Assembly (NCBI GenBank): GCA_934045075.1
Contig: OW203722.1
Coordinates: forward strand, 186,001-250,000
DNA length: 64,000 nt
Reading direction: 5' to 3'
Source: Yponomeuta sedellus
Lineage: Eukaryota > Arthropoda > Insecta > Lepidoptera > Yponomeutidae
Shown: positions 1 to 9,268 of the stretch, in pieces
How the letters are laid out: each line of letters starts with the position of its first letter
How positions within the stretch are numbered: position 1 is the stretch's first letter
Notes under the pieces: generated by a model
The model's database searches: none
Seen by the model: the letters and a program-made list of their open reading frames with translations, nothing else
Told to the model about the DNA's origin: nothing
Translations under genes and position numbers: made by a program

Positions 1-354
1 TGCATGCATCTCTTTTGCACAACAACATAATCTAATATTTATCTTAAACATTATTTAAGTGAAAATTCTATGTAACATTTTGTAGTTTTAAGTTTTAAAA
101 ACCTATTTAGAGGTTAAAAAAGTTTAAAGTTTATTTGCTTAGTAAATTATTATCATTTATTATTACTAGATACGAATAAAAAGCTCTCAACTTGAGCAAA
201 ATAATTTAGATAGTGACACCTCTTACTCACCTGCTGTGTGTGAATAAAGAAACGCTGTACTTTCGTAAATTTCCCGGATAAGATGGTGAAAATCTGTCTC
301 CCAACCTACCCGTATTTTTTATCGAGACAGAACTATATTTAGTACCTAGCAGAA
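1..354. other. AT-rich unique stretch
   Basis: No gene or long repeat is recognisable. A short piece near 94-115 (reading AAAAACCTATTTAGAGG) matches the terminal motif of SINE family A, so a decayed end of that element may lie here. The rest is unassigned. Confidence 0.5.
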
Positions 355-505
355 GAACGGTTGGTAGAACGCTTGATTCAAATTCAAAAGGTCGTCAATT
401 TTAACGACGGCGCCAATGATTTTGTTTTCTAAGTTACGTACATTTGTGAATTTTCAGTAGTGATACCATTCGCAAACAGTGAAGGAAAACATCGTAAGAA
501 AGCCT
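355..505 (+). mobile_element. SINE family D, decayed copy
   Basis: This stretch shares a body with the copies at 6108 and 33578: a CCAATGA-TTTGTTTTC segment, then TACGTACATTTGTGAATT, then GAAGGAAAACATCGTAAG. The head (GGTTGGTAGAACGC) looks like a worn tRNA-like region. No target-site duplication is visible. An open frame crosses it, but the sequence is repeat and there is no sign of coding. Confidence 0.7.
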
Positions 506-559
506 TAGGTGTTCACAAACCTAAGCGTTTCAAACCGCCAATCTGCGGTAGGCACGTTT

Positions 560-616
560 GGTGTTTAAGCCCATACTCACTCGTGCCCTACAGTGCGACG
601 TTTATAGGCTACATTT
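560..616 (+). repeat. Repeat family F fragment
   Basis: The segment from TTTAAGCCCATAC to GTTTATAGGCTAC matches the repeat at 15692-15812 (plus) and 8300-8470 (minus). The family carries a CAGTGGGACGTTTA motif near its 3' end, a style common to lepidopteran SINE or LINE tails. The class is undetermined. Confidence 0.5.
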
Positions 617-1079
617 TATTATTAATCTATTTAGTTACGTCATCACGGATGGTTTTTCAACAAACAAGTAACGGTGGACTTGCAGCGAACTTTACTCGCG
701 GTTTCGGCGAACAGTATCGCGCGCTCGCACCACGCGACGCGCCTACACAACTTTGCTCTCTCATTCGCCAACTTTTGAGGCTTTGACATGAGCATCACGA
801 TAACTCTCACACAAAGCTGCTATAACAGATTTTTACAGTAAACTGCACATCGTGTCGGTCGGTCGATAAAACTCACTTTGCCTAAATAAATGGACACGTG
901 CGACTAGTATCCGCGTTTCCAGGGTTCGTAACAAACGCGCGTCATCATCGTGTGTTCATTTAACGTGCTAAATCGAGATCGCGAGACTTAACATTACAGT
1001 TGATATATTTACGTGTCTATACAAATTAATAGCATGGATAAATTTGATATCACAATTTTTTATTTTTTATTTTTGTAAA
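617..1079. other. No recognisable gene
   Basis: I see unique sequence of mixed composition with a few CG-rich patches, and no repeat family shared with the rest of the window. Nothing here supports a gene. Confidence 0.4.
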
Positions 1080-1126
1080 TTCTTTTTTTTCGTATTTTAA
1101 ACTTTCGCGACTTGTACACATAGTCA

Positions 1127-1628
1127 GAATATTTTCGGGGCTTAATCGCGTAGTAATTTATTGCTATTTTACCTCGACGTTTCGACGACGTTACAGTCAT
1201 CGTTGTCACGAGAAGACTGATGGCTGGCACCCGTTCGCATCTTCGGCTGATGAGGTTTAGGACTACCCTCAATCAGCTATCACAAAGCACTATTAGGGTT
1301 GCGACACACTACACTGACAATGTAGGACGATAAGCCATTCAACTTTTTTCCACTCGAACACATCTTGATGACCGGATCCCACGTTCGCGACAGTTTGAAA
1401 CCACATTCCCGATTAAAATTTTTGTGTTTCTTAATTTCAACCGCCTCACGCACAATTCGGCTATAATAATGGCGATCGTTGGAAAGCACCGATGGTTTGT
1501 GCAATTCTATCCAGTGGTTTAATCCTGATTCAAGAAGATGTTCCGCTATCGCTGACTTTTCCACCTGGCAGTTTTCGTCGAGGTAAAATATCAATAAATT
1601 ACTACGCGATTAAGCTCCGAAATTATTC
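1127..1628 (-). mobile_element. Penelope-like element fragment with inverted arms
   Basis: A Penelope-like C-terminal coding fragment (1280-1594) lies between two inverted arms of about 53 bp at 1127-1179 and 1576-1628. The arms share the core TAATTTATTG and an ACGCGATTAAG stretch on opposite strands. Penelope-like elements are known for rearranged, partly inverted terminal repeats, so this fits. The arms also resemble the family P repeats at 17.9, 30.1, 50.6 and 58.5 kb (CGAAACGTCG followed by an AATAAAT and CGCGATT stretch), which ties those fragments to this class. Confidence 0.65.
1280..1594 (-). pseudogene. Penelope-like GIY-YIG endonuclease C-terminus (relic)
   Basis: The 104-residue reading resembles the C-terminal end of Penelope-like retroelement proteins. 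It has KSAIAEHLLESG, then VREAVEIKKHKNFNRECG, then a LSRTWDPVI motif. In intact elements this region follows the reverse transcriptase and forms the end of a GIY-YIG nuclease that nicks target DNA. Here the reverse transcriptase and the GIY-YIG core are missing, so the fragment cannot act alone. The first residue is not a real start, because the frame simply opens inside a truncated copy. The assignment rests on remembered family motifs; a profile search would confirm it. Confidence 0.65.
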
Positions 1629-2078
1629 TAACTATTTTTTTCGTATTTACGCTACACCTTCAAATTGTAATTTCTGGGATTTTATCCGCAAGACCTCGCT
1701 GCTCGCCGAAATTAAAGCTTCTATGTATTGCACCGTTTTCCAAAATTCATATCTTGCTCTGGGAGTAACCGTGGTTGATTTTTTCTGAAGCTTGGTACAT
1801 ATATATTACAATACAGTTCCCAGTAGAATTAAACGCCTAGTAGAAGTACGTTTAGTCCCTTCATTTTACACCAACGCGCTTAGTAACGTCGAATGCAGTC
1901 TAATTCACACAAATCTCATTTTATTCTTGCGTCTTCTCAGGCTTTATTAATTGATAGATAACCTTTACTACTCTGTACACCACTTAGCATCACACTGCAT
2001 CAATTACACACACATACACCGTATAAACCGATTCTATGTTCACTCAATTGCCAAGAGGATTTGTCTGGACTATACGAT

Positions 2079-2265
2079 GACCTCTGTGGCATAGCGGTAG
2101 CGCTTCTGCCTACCGTGCAAGAGGTTCTGGGTTCGAACCCCGGCTGGGGACCAACCCTCAGGTCTTGAATGTTTGTGATGTCGTTGTTTCTGGTTCCCAC
2201 GACACAGTGTATACTAGTGTGGGGCCAGAAGCAATGTATGAGGGTGTATGTAAGTGTGTGTGTTA
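2079..2265 (+). mobile_element. SINE family B copy 1
   Basis: A tRNA-like head with an A-box-like stretch (GTGGCATAGCGGTAGCGC) and a B box (GGTTCGAACCC) is followed by a non-tRNA body containing GTTTCTGGTTCCCACGACAC and GCCAGAAGCAATGTATG. Full or partial copies occur at 9152, 23810 and 42478. The head resembles a glycine- or aspartate-type tRNA, but the parent is uncertain. Confidence 0.8.
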
Positions 2266-2517
2266 TACTTCTTCGCCAAAATAGTAGTACTAAGTCCTTC
2301 AAGGTTAGGGTCACTCTATTCAAGAAGTAAGAACCCTTAAGTCACAAGTGTAATGTAACGGAGAGCGGGTGCGAGGGGCGGGATCGGCGGAACCCATTTG
2401 TCAGGCCGTGACGTTCTTGTGTGGCGCTTCAGTCTTTTCATTCATTCTGCACGGCAAAACATGACTGTACAGAAAGTCCATAATCATTATTTACATTTGT
2501 TTACATCAGGGCTGGAT

Positions 2518-2790
2518 CATACGGAGTCAAACACTGACGTAAGTGCAATCACAAGCCAGTGATGACTAGATTAGATTAATACTTTTTATTGCATACCTAT
2601 CACCATACATTTTAACAGTGCATGTTAAACTTAAATATCTAAGTTATCTCACCAGTATGTAAATGTATTTCAAAGTCATTTCAGCGCTGTCACGTGGTAT
2701 TAAATTGTTTTTTGAACTCCACTAACTCTATATAAACGGACGGAGTCAGTTTCAGGCGTCAGCAATGACGTCAGTAACTGACTCCGTGTG
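2518..2790. mobile_element. MITE-like element with about 23-bp terminal inverted repeats
   Basis: The ends are CAYACGGAGTCA followed by ACTGACGT on the left, and the inverse at 2768-2790, with about 17 of 20 inner bases matching. Length is about 273 bp and no open frame is convincing. A second internal block near 2740-2765 repeats the CGGAGTCAG and GCGTCAG motifs. No clear target-site duplication is visible, so the DNA-transposon superfamily cannot be named. Confidence 0.5.
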
Positions 2791-3832
2791 ATGCAGCCGC
2801 TAGCTTCACTTCCGTTTCACTGACACACTAATAACTATCGTACCTATTTGAAACTTTTGCCAGTGCATATCACTCAGTTAAGTCTACCGTGGACAGACAT
2901 ATGCACGAATGAAAACATGAAGAGTGGCATTTACCGAGAGGAGTAGCAATACATCGTGAGGCATGCAGCATAAAGCCTCTTCATGAAGACCAAACCAGAC
3001 TCTGTCAAGACCATACCGATCAAGAAGAAGAAGTAAATAGCTTATCTATACAACAATTTCGAATGACAGAGCTGTTCTGATGATGGAGTCAGGAATCAAC
3101 ACAGAATTTTTTAAATATTATCTCTATTGCAAAAAAAGAAAAAGTATTTCCAATAACTTAGAGACTGATTGCACTTACGAAGAGGTACAATTGGCGGCCT
3201 TATTGTTGGTTGCAATTAGATTTGTTAACAGATAGTTTGTGTACGAGATACAGGAATTAAGCCACCGCCAGTGAATTGCAGTGCTTATCCGTAAATTTAA
3301 TTTCTGCCTGGCCATTGTGGGAAGTCCTTCCATGGCGTCGCTAGTCTGGGCTCCAGCCGCCGCCGCCGCCGCCGCCGCCGCCCAACGTCCGTCCGGTCTC
3401 CGACGGGTTTTCATCCGCTGTGTGTTTTAACAATTATGTGACGCATTAATCTGGGTTTATTTCTTCCGTCCAAGCTCTAAATCATCCGACCCGACCCCGG
3501 GAAAATTAAATGCGTTTAGTCTAAAAACCGTTTTTTTAACGCGGTGTAGAGTGTTGGAAGAAATTTGGACATTTGGATGGTTTTCGATCAGGATACATAC
3601 ATTCTTGTACATAAGCTTAACACCTGAGCAGTTCAAACGATTGAGGTATTATTCCGCTTCATCAATATTAATTAGTTGCTTCATTGACAAGTACTCTTCG
3701 GGATGAGTAATTTATTTTGCCTTTTAACAACAAGATCCAATCGAAAACTCCTAGAATGTACAGTAAAAACATAAAAGAAGAGAAGATTTTACAGATTTTT
3801 TTGTCCCTTGACGAAATAGTAAAATTAGTAAA
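2791..3832. other. Mostly unique; GCC microsatellite
   Basis: A GCC trinucleotide run of about ten units lies near 3355-3382. It gives an alanine run on the minus strand, but the surrounding frame shows no other protein-like feature. Around 3175-3210 on the minus strand there is a LINE-4 3'-UTR-like piece (GGCGGCCTTATTG in plus orientation). The rest shows nothing recognisable. Confidence 0.45.
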
Positions 3833-3844
3833 GATAATTTTGTT

Positions 3845-4032
3845 TAAAAACCTATTTAGAGGCTAAAAATTTCACCCATGCCGAGATTCGAACCCGCAAC
3901 CTCTGGCTATCCGTGCAGAGGTTGCGGGTTCGAATCCCGGCATGGGTGAAATTTTTAGCCTCTAAATAGGTTTTTAAATTTGTTCCTTAGCACGGGTTAG
4001 TGTATTAAAAATAAAAAATAAAATAGTATAAT
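3845..4032 (+). mobile_element. SINE family A, snap-back copy with TSD
   Basis: The element is bounded by the 12-bp repeat GATAATTTTGTT at 3833-3844 and 4033-4044. It begins with an antisense copy of the tRNA-like region (from TAAAAACCTATTTAGAGG), turns round near 3917, and continues in sense through the B box GGTTCGAATCCC, a T5 run and the A/T-rich tail ending in ATAAAATAGTATAAT. The arms are almost identical, so the transcript would fold into a hairpin of about 65 bp. Confidence 0.85.
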
Positions 4033-4044
4033 GATAATTTTGTT

Positions 4045-4905
4045 ATTTTTATTCAATAGTAAAATTGTTACAGCACATAAACTTTGTGTTTTCTTTGCGT
4101 AGTAGTGAAAGCAATTGCCATGAGGTGCATCTGTTGCACAGGCCAGGCCATGCACACCACATAACTTATTTTATAAGCATTCGTATTTCGTGTTAAAAGC
4201 ATGAATTTCGCATCGGCCCTATCAAGATCACATGCAGGGAACAGAGCGTCAATTACACTATCAGCAAAGTTGATCAAACTTGTACAAGGCATAGTGTTAT
4301 TTGACGTTTTTGAAGGTAGATCGTAGAATCTGTCTGTCAGAGAGCAGTAATCGTTTTCAAGGTCAATGTGAGCACTGCTTTGTCCATATTTGACCAACTG
4401 TTATTTTATTATTAAGTTATTAAGCTTTTTTTTTATTATATACAGTGATATTCGTTTAGTGAGTTACATGAGTTCACAACTTGTTAATAGTAAATTGTGG
4501 ATAACGTAGTGGACTACATGTTTATTAATTCCATAATCTAATTAGTTTTGTAATATGTTAATGTGTAGTTGTTTGTTGTCCCAAATAAAATAAAATAAAA
4601 ATAAAATAAAAAACTCCACTAGCAGTGTAGTAAATGCTCAATGGTAGCTGCAGTCCTGGAGCCCTGCGCCCCGCGCGGCCGGCGCAGCGGCGCTGATTAC
4701 GCAGCTCCACCCATTAACATTTACAACACCCAGTTTAATATTCATCCGCGGGGAATGCCCAGCACACATTCATACGAATAACTAAGCGTATCTGAAATTT
4801 TCCCAGGTTGTCAAGCCTGAAACATTGACAGACAGTCATCTTAGCATCGTTTGACAGATTGTCTTATCTTCAACCATATTTCGACAATTACACGAAAATG
4901 ATTAC
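4045..4905. other. Unique stretch with a GC-rich island
   Basis: An A-rich simple repeat (AAATA units) lies near 4583-4610. At about 4640-4780 a GC-rich block with CG-rich words and ATTA-type sites (CCCATTAACATTTAC, GTTTAATATTCATCC) stands out and could be a conserved regulatory element. An open frame at 4068-4397 on the minus strand matches nothing I know. Confidence 0.35.
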
Positions 4906-4922
4906 ACAAAGAAATAGTTATA

Positions 4923-5266
4923 CAATTTTTTTATTTTTAATGCACTAACCCGTGCTAAGGAACAAATTTAAAAACCTATTTAGAGGCTAAAAATTTCACC
5001 CATGCCGGGATTCGAACCCGCAACCTCTGGCTATCCGTGCCAGCGCTCTACCAATTGAGCCAATGGGCGACTCACGGCATCAGTGAAATTTCGAACCTCT
5101 TTACACTATGCATGTAATACAGAGAATAGTGTAAAGAGGTTCGAAACTTCACTGATGCCGTGAGTCGCCCATTGGCTCAATTGGTAGAGCGCTGGCACGG
5201 ATAGCCAGAGGTTGCGGGTTCGAATCCCGGCATGGGTGAAATTTTAGCCTCTAAATAGGTTTTTAA
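4923..5266 (-). mobile_element. SINE family A, long palindromic copy with TSD
   Basis: The flanks carry the near-perfect repeat ACAAAGAAATAGTTATA (4906-4922) and the same with one extra G (5267-5284). The tail lies at the left end, so the copy is on the minus strand. The tRNA-like region appears twice, at about 4975-5072 (antisense) and 5158-5243 (sense), with arms of about 145 bp and a turn near 5110-5125. The right end stops just after the T5 run in CTAAATAGGTTTTTAA, as in the other snap-back copies. Confidence 0.85.
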
Positions 5267-5537
5267 ACAAAGAAATAGGTTATATTATTGCATCAATTAT
5301 TAAGAAGAAATATAGAGATAATAATTTCGTATCCAAGTCGTAAATTTCAAAATCCCATCTAATCAGCCCACCAACACAGTCTCTTGGGTGTAGGCTTCTA
5401 CTTTTTTACGCTAACCAATCTGGTCCTTTCCAAATCTTGTCCAATGTATCCCAGCCGCCAAAGCCATGAAGTTTCAAAATTATTAAAAAAAACATATTGA
5501 AAACTTGATAACAATAAAACTAAAAAAAGTAACGTAC

Positions 5538-5678
5538 TAAAACTTTCGTAAGCACAACACACCGTCGTAGACTTTTAGTGCGGATTTACTTACGGGTGTT
5601 GTTATATCCTGTGTTATAACCTGGTCGGACTTTGCCGATGTAACAACACCCGTAAGTAAATCCGGACTAAAAGTCTAC
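5538..5678. mobile_element. Small snap-back retroposon with TSD
   Basis: A 12-bp direct repeat AAAGTAACGTAC flanks the segment (5526-5537 and 5679-5690). Inside, 38-bp arms at 5567-5604 and 5641-5678 are inverted copies with one mismatch, separated by a 36-nt loop. The first 67 bases also occur inverted inside the mariner at about 26753-26814, which shows that the single-arm form is a repeat in its own right. No tRNA boxes are visible. Confidence 0.7.
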
Positions 5679-5690
5679 AAAGTAACGTAC

Positions 5691-6107
5691 ATAATTGTAA
5701 AGTCTACAAATTAACAGAAACATAATAGTATTTTTTGCTAACAGTGTCGCTGCTCGTCACTTTACCAAAACCACAGTCTGTATAAGTGTCCAACTCTCAA
5801 ATATAATTTATGATGAATGCAAAAGCAGCTTGATAAAGCCCGTGTAGCGTTATACCCAGTGACAGTGGTTTGAGGTTCCAGATTCAGCAAATGGTATGTA
5901 GCAACACGGTCGTTGTGCGGAGCAACTATCCAAGTTTGGAACGGCTCGTAGCTCGTGTTACGTTATGGAAATGTGACTATTATTAGTGCGATCCACTCGA
6001 CACATTAAGCCAAAATTGGTGTAACAGCGGAGCGTGGCCCTTTGCTGCGAAACTTAACTGAGCTGTCTTCCAGTCATTGTTGTCTTACAGTCTAATATTC
6101 AAATTCA
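5691..6107. other. No recognisable feature
   Basis: I find no repeat shared within the window, no convincing open frame and no inverted repeat of note in this stretch. Confidence 0.4.
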
Positions 6108-6497
6108 TGGGTAGAACCATGGACTGGCAAGCGAGAGCCCCAGGTTAGATCCCGGGTGCGGGCATGTACCAATGACTTTGTTTAATTTCAAAGTTACGTA
6201 CATTTGCGAATTTGTAGTCGCAATACCACACGATAACGGTAAAGGAAAACATCGTGAGGAAACCCGCGCCTTGGTTGGCTCCGCACGTATTGACTAGTCT
6301 TTCCTGTGGGCTAGGCCGACTAAGCTGTCAGGATGGCATATGTGCTGGGCAAGCCTACACCATCTATAAAACTAAGTCTCAGGCACTACAGCGTCGGAGT
6401 GGTCCCTTCACCCATCTAGTGTGAGTGAAGATACCACTAGACGTTGTATAAATCATCTCATTAAGTAGATGCAAAAAGGCCAATATTATTATTATTT
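6108..6497 (+). mobile_element. SINE family D with long 3' part
   Basis: A degraded tRNA-like head (AGGTTAGATCCCGGGTGCGG) is followed by the family D body (CCAATGACTTTG, AAGGAAAACATCGTGAGG). The 3' part (GTGCTGGGCAAGCCTACACC, then CTCATTAAGTAGATGC, then AAAAAGGCCAATATTATT) matches the minus-strand piece at 59228-59390 over about 145 bp, defining the full-length 3' end of this family. No open frame is expected. Confidence 0.75.
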
Positions 6498-7300
6498 ACC
6501 GCTACACTTCAATAAAACTCGCTTTCCACATATTTTCTTCAAGCCAATATTAATTTCATCGACACATGCGCGCTCCAGGTATTATATACAGAACAGTTTT
6601 CATTCAACTCTTTAGAATCTGCTAGAAAGAACATTAGGAAAAACTTTTTGATCGAGCAGAAATCAGGTTCTTCAGATCGCAGCTCCCTGAGTGGGCTCCT
6701 TCAGGTGCGTTTAATTTGCGCGAGTGCCCCCGCCCGCGCCCCGCCCGCACTCCTCTGGGGCCCGGACACGCCGTTTCAAATAATTTATTCGAACACACGT
6801 GAGATTTCACTCGAATCGCGAACAAAAGAAGCGCTGCGTGCGCGCGGCGACCGAGCTAAGCGCAGAAGATCCGCGCTGTTTGTTCGGTTTATTCTTTTAT
6901 AACATATTTGCTCGTAAAGTGGTTATAATTACACCAATTTCAATATCGTAATGTATCTCATTACGTACTTGTGCGATAATGTAATGTAAAAGGCACGTGT
7001 TTTTTTTAAATAAAGTTTTGATGATGATGAACGATACTTTTAAAAATCTTAGTAAAGAGGTTTTATGTCAAGAAAATGGTCAATATTTTATGAATAAAAT
7101 TAACTTTGGGAAATAAAATATAACAAATAAACATTTAATTCTTTAATTTAATTAATTTTGACAATAAATTACAACCAATTATCTAAAAAAAAAAGTTGAA
7201 GCGCGCGCATCGCTTATTTGTGGACAAGTAAAAATAAATCCGCGCGCTTTTTCTTTTCGATGTATTGTTTTTATTTGAAAATGTCGTCAAGTAGTGATTA
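6498..7300. other. Unique stretch with CG-rich island
   Basis: A CG-rich block lies at about 6640-6890, rich in GCGCG words and flanked by AT-rich DNA. Open frames on both strands cross it, as expected from high GC, and none looks like a known protein. It could be a promoter-like or conserved non-coding island. An A/T-rich tail follows with no feature. Confidence 0.35.
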
Positions 7301-7307
7301 TAACCAA

Positions 7308-7490
7308 GTCAGAATTTTATTAATTTTCTCGTATTTACGAGAAAATTAATAAAATTCTGACGTTTTATAACATATTTATGTTATAAAACGTCGTATGACA
7401 TACGTGCGCTTTGAAAATTACAGCCTCTGCTTCCTTATAGCCCTCGCCGATGGCTCGGGCTAGTAATATCGCCTCGGCTGTAATTTTCAA
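7308..7490. repeat. Three stacked perfect hairpins
   Basis: Three palindromes lie in series: 7308-7361 (26-bp perfect arms, 2-nt loop), 7359-7392 (16-bp arms, 2-nt loop) and 7411-7490 (15-bp arms, 50-nt loop holding GCTCGGGCTAGTAATATC). Perfect pairing implies recent origin or correction. A common lepidopteran repeat-like phrase (CCCGCACTCGTGCGG) follows at about 7609-7623. No coding function is seen. Confidence 0.75.
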
Positions 7491-8299
7491 CTTACCGCAC
7501 TTAAATCAAAATGTACTATTTTAACACAGTTGCTCAAAAAGTAGCGTATTGAAGGAACGTATAGCGTGGGGAATGTGGGTTATTACACACTCGTGCATTT
7601 TTTACCTTTCCCGCACTCGTGCGGTCTCTTTCCCAACTGTCAAAATAATGTCTATTAAAAAGAAAAAACCAACCACGAAGTTTTTACTTTTTATGATTCA
7701 TGCAAATATACTTTGTCCAAAAAGTCTAGAAATTTAAGAGTAAGGTTTTGCTCAGACTTTTTGTCTGTGTTAGTTAATTTCTTGCACTTGCAAGCATTAT
7801 AAAAATAAAAACTACAGTCATTGCATTAAAATTATGTATTGTACTTAATCAAAGGTAGTAAATGGTCGTGATTTTCGTTAATACCAATAATAAAGTTTCA
7901 CTTCCGGTTTCTTGAATTTTTTGACGAACAATACGTATATTTCTAAAAAGAAGGTACTTATTTGATTGAATGAGTTAGGTTAGGTTTCATTTCATTTCAT
8001 TTTGTCTCAATAAATTTCATCTTTATTTCATATCAATAAAAAATCCTACTGAAGACTGGCTGTATGGGCATAGTTCCCTTTAGCTACCACAATGGGTGAA
8101 GAAAAAAAAATCTCTGCTTATATTCTATTACGGTTGGCAACATTTTCCATATAATTTTTCTTTATTAAAAATAGTCGTTCAGTGCACGTGCGGAACCGTC
8201 GTTGCAACTTGTTCCGACTATCAGAAATTTGTCGGAACTCTTTGCAATGACAGCCTTTCCCCACTTGTAATGAAATATACTATATCGTCTTTTTTACCC
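7491..8299. other. Repeat-tinged unique sequence
   Basis: A pentamer tract (CATTT units) near 7987-8005 next to CAATAAATTTCATC looks like the 3' end of a LINE. The remainder has no recognisable gene. Open frames here are short and without known motifs. Confidence 0.4.
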
Positions 8300-8470
8300 A
8301 GCATGTAAACGTCCCACTGCTGGGCACGAACCTACTCTCAGAGAGAGAGAGAGAGAGAGTATGGGCTTAATTACCACGCGTGCCCACCGCGGAATGGCAA
8401 TTTCAAGGGCTGAGACAGTATTTGAACTCCTCAGACACTTTGGTTGTCTTTGAATTTTTTTGCGCATATC
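8300..8470 (-). repeat. Repeat family F copy with GA microsatellite
   Basis: Read on the minus strand this matches 15692-15812: a GTGGGCACGCG stretch, AATTAAGCCCATAC, then CAGCAGTGGGACGTTTAC. A GA dinucleotide run of about eleven units (8338-8359) sits inside it. The class of this family is unknown. Confidence 0.55.
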
Positions 8471-8510
8471 ACAGATTAAAATAATAACTTTCTTGTGGTG
8501 AGATATCTGC

Positions 8511-8622
8511 ACAGAATTATCAGACAAAACTAACAAAGGCGGCTGGATTACCCTCAATCGAATATGAAGAAAGAGTCGCTTGCCAGAAAGCGAGCAGTAC
8601 TCTTATATCTCTACAGGTCTGC
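8511..8622 (+). repeat. 112-bp segment duplicated at 13551
   Basis: From ACAGAATTATC to CTACAGG this is nearly identical to 13551-13662, with only a few substitutions. The flanks are unrelated, except that a TTTTTTGCGCA/ATCACA and AATAATAACTTTC block occurs directly repeated on both sides (about 8452-8493 and 8652-8694). It reads as a short open frame in one phase but resembles no protein I know. Confidence 0.65.
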
Positions 8623-8828
8623 TGCTCAGACACTCGGGTTGTATTTAAGTGTCTTTAATTTTTTTTGCGCAAATCACACATTATAATAATAACTTTCATG
8701 CACAACAATCACTCGTCCTAGTCCCTAAACTTGGACACCTTGAGCTATATCCAAAGACACCACATACCTACAAGCTCTGCTATGGTAATTAGACGTGATA
8801 CCGCAAGACTAACGGGGCCGTAAACGGG

Positions 8829-8860
8829 ATGAAACATCGACTAGAGAGTCGATGTTTCAG
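8829..8860. repeat. Perfect short hairpin
   Basis: Arms of 13 bp (8830-8842 and 8847-8859, TGAAACATCGACT and its complement) surround a 4-nt loop. No terminator or gene is nearby. Confidence 0.6.
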
Positions 8861-9151
8861 TCCGTGTTTCTGTTTTGGGATAAGCGGCTAGAGATCATCA
8901 GTCTGTAAACATCATTCCTTCAAACACGTTTAAGATGCATTTTTTAATAGTTGGTGGTGGAGGGGAAGACGTAACACAGATTATTTAAACTGCTTCTGAG
9001 GATTATTTTAAAGGAATCGTATTTGTATAAATAATATTGTGCAGCTGCTACGAAAAATGCTCGTAACAAGTACCCTGAAGTGTACAGATATTTTCTTTCA
9101 CATGCAACGATGGTTACGAGCCTGACCAGCGATGCTAACTGCTAAACAAAA

Positions 9152-9268
9152 ACAGGTCTTGGTTGTTTACATGTTTGTGAGGTCGTTGTTTCTGGTTCCC
9201 ACGACACAGGGTATCCTAATGTGGGGCCAAAAGCAATGTATGTGCTTGTATGTAAATGTTATGTTATG
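9152..9268 (+). mobile_element. SINE family B, 5'-truncated
   Basis: Only the non-tRNA body remains: CAGGTCTTGGTTG, TTACATGTTTGTGA, GTTTCTGGTTCCCACGACAC and AGCAATGTATGTGC, ending in a TTATG-like tail. 5' truncation is typical of LINE-driven SINE insertion. Confidence 0.75.

Noticed and set aside
1249..1290. Hammerhead ribozyme at CTGATGAGG near the Penelope fragment
   Set aside because: No stem II followed by GAAA could be found after the CTGATGA on that strand.
3175..3414. Protein with an alanine run
   Set aside because: The run is a GCC microsatellite. Flanking codons show no conserved motif, and no splice or start context was convincing.
6634..6902. Overlapping open frames in a CG-rich block
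   Set aside because: High GC lowers stop frequency, and neither reading looks like a known protein.
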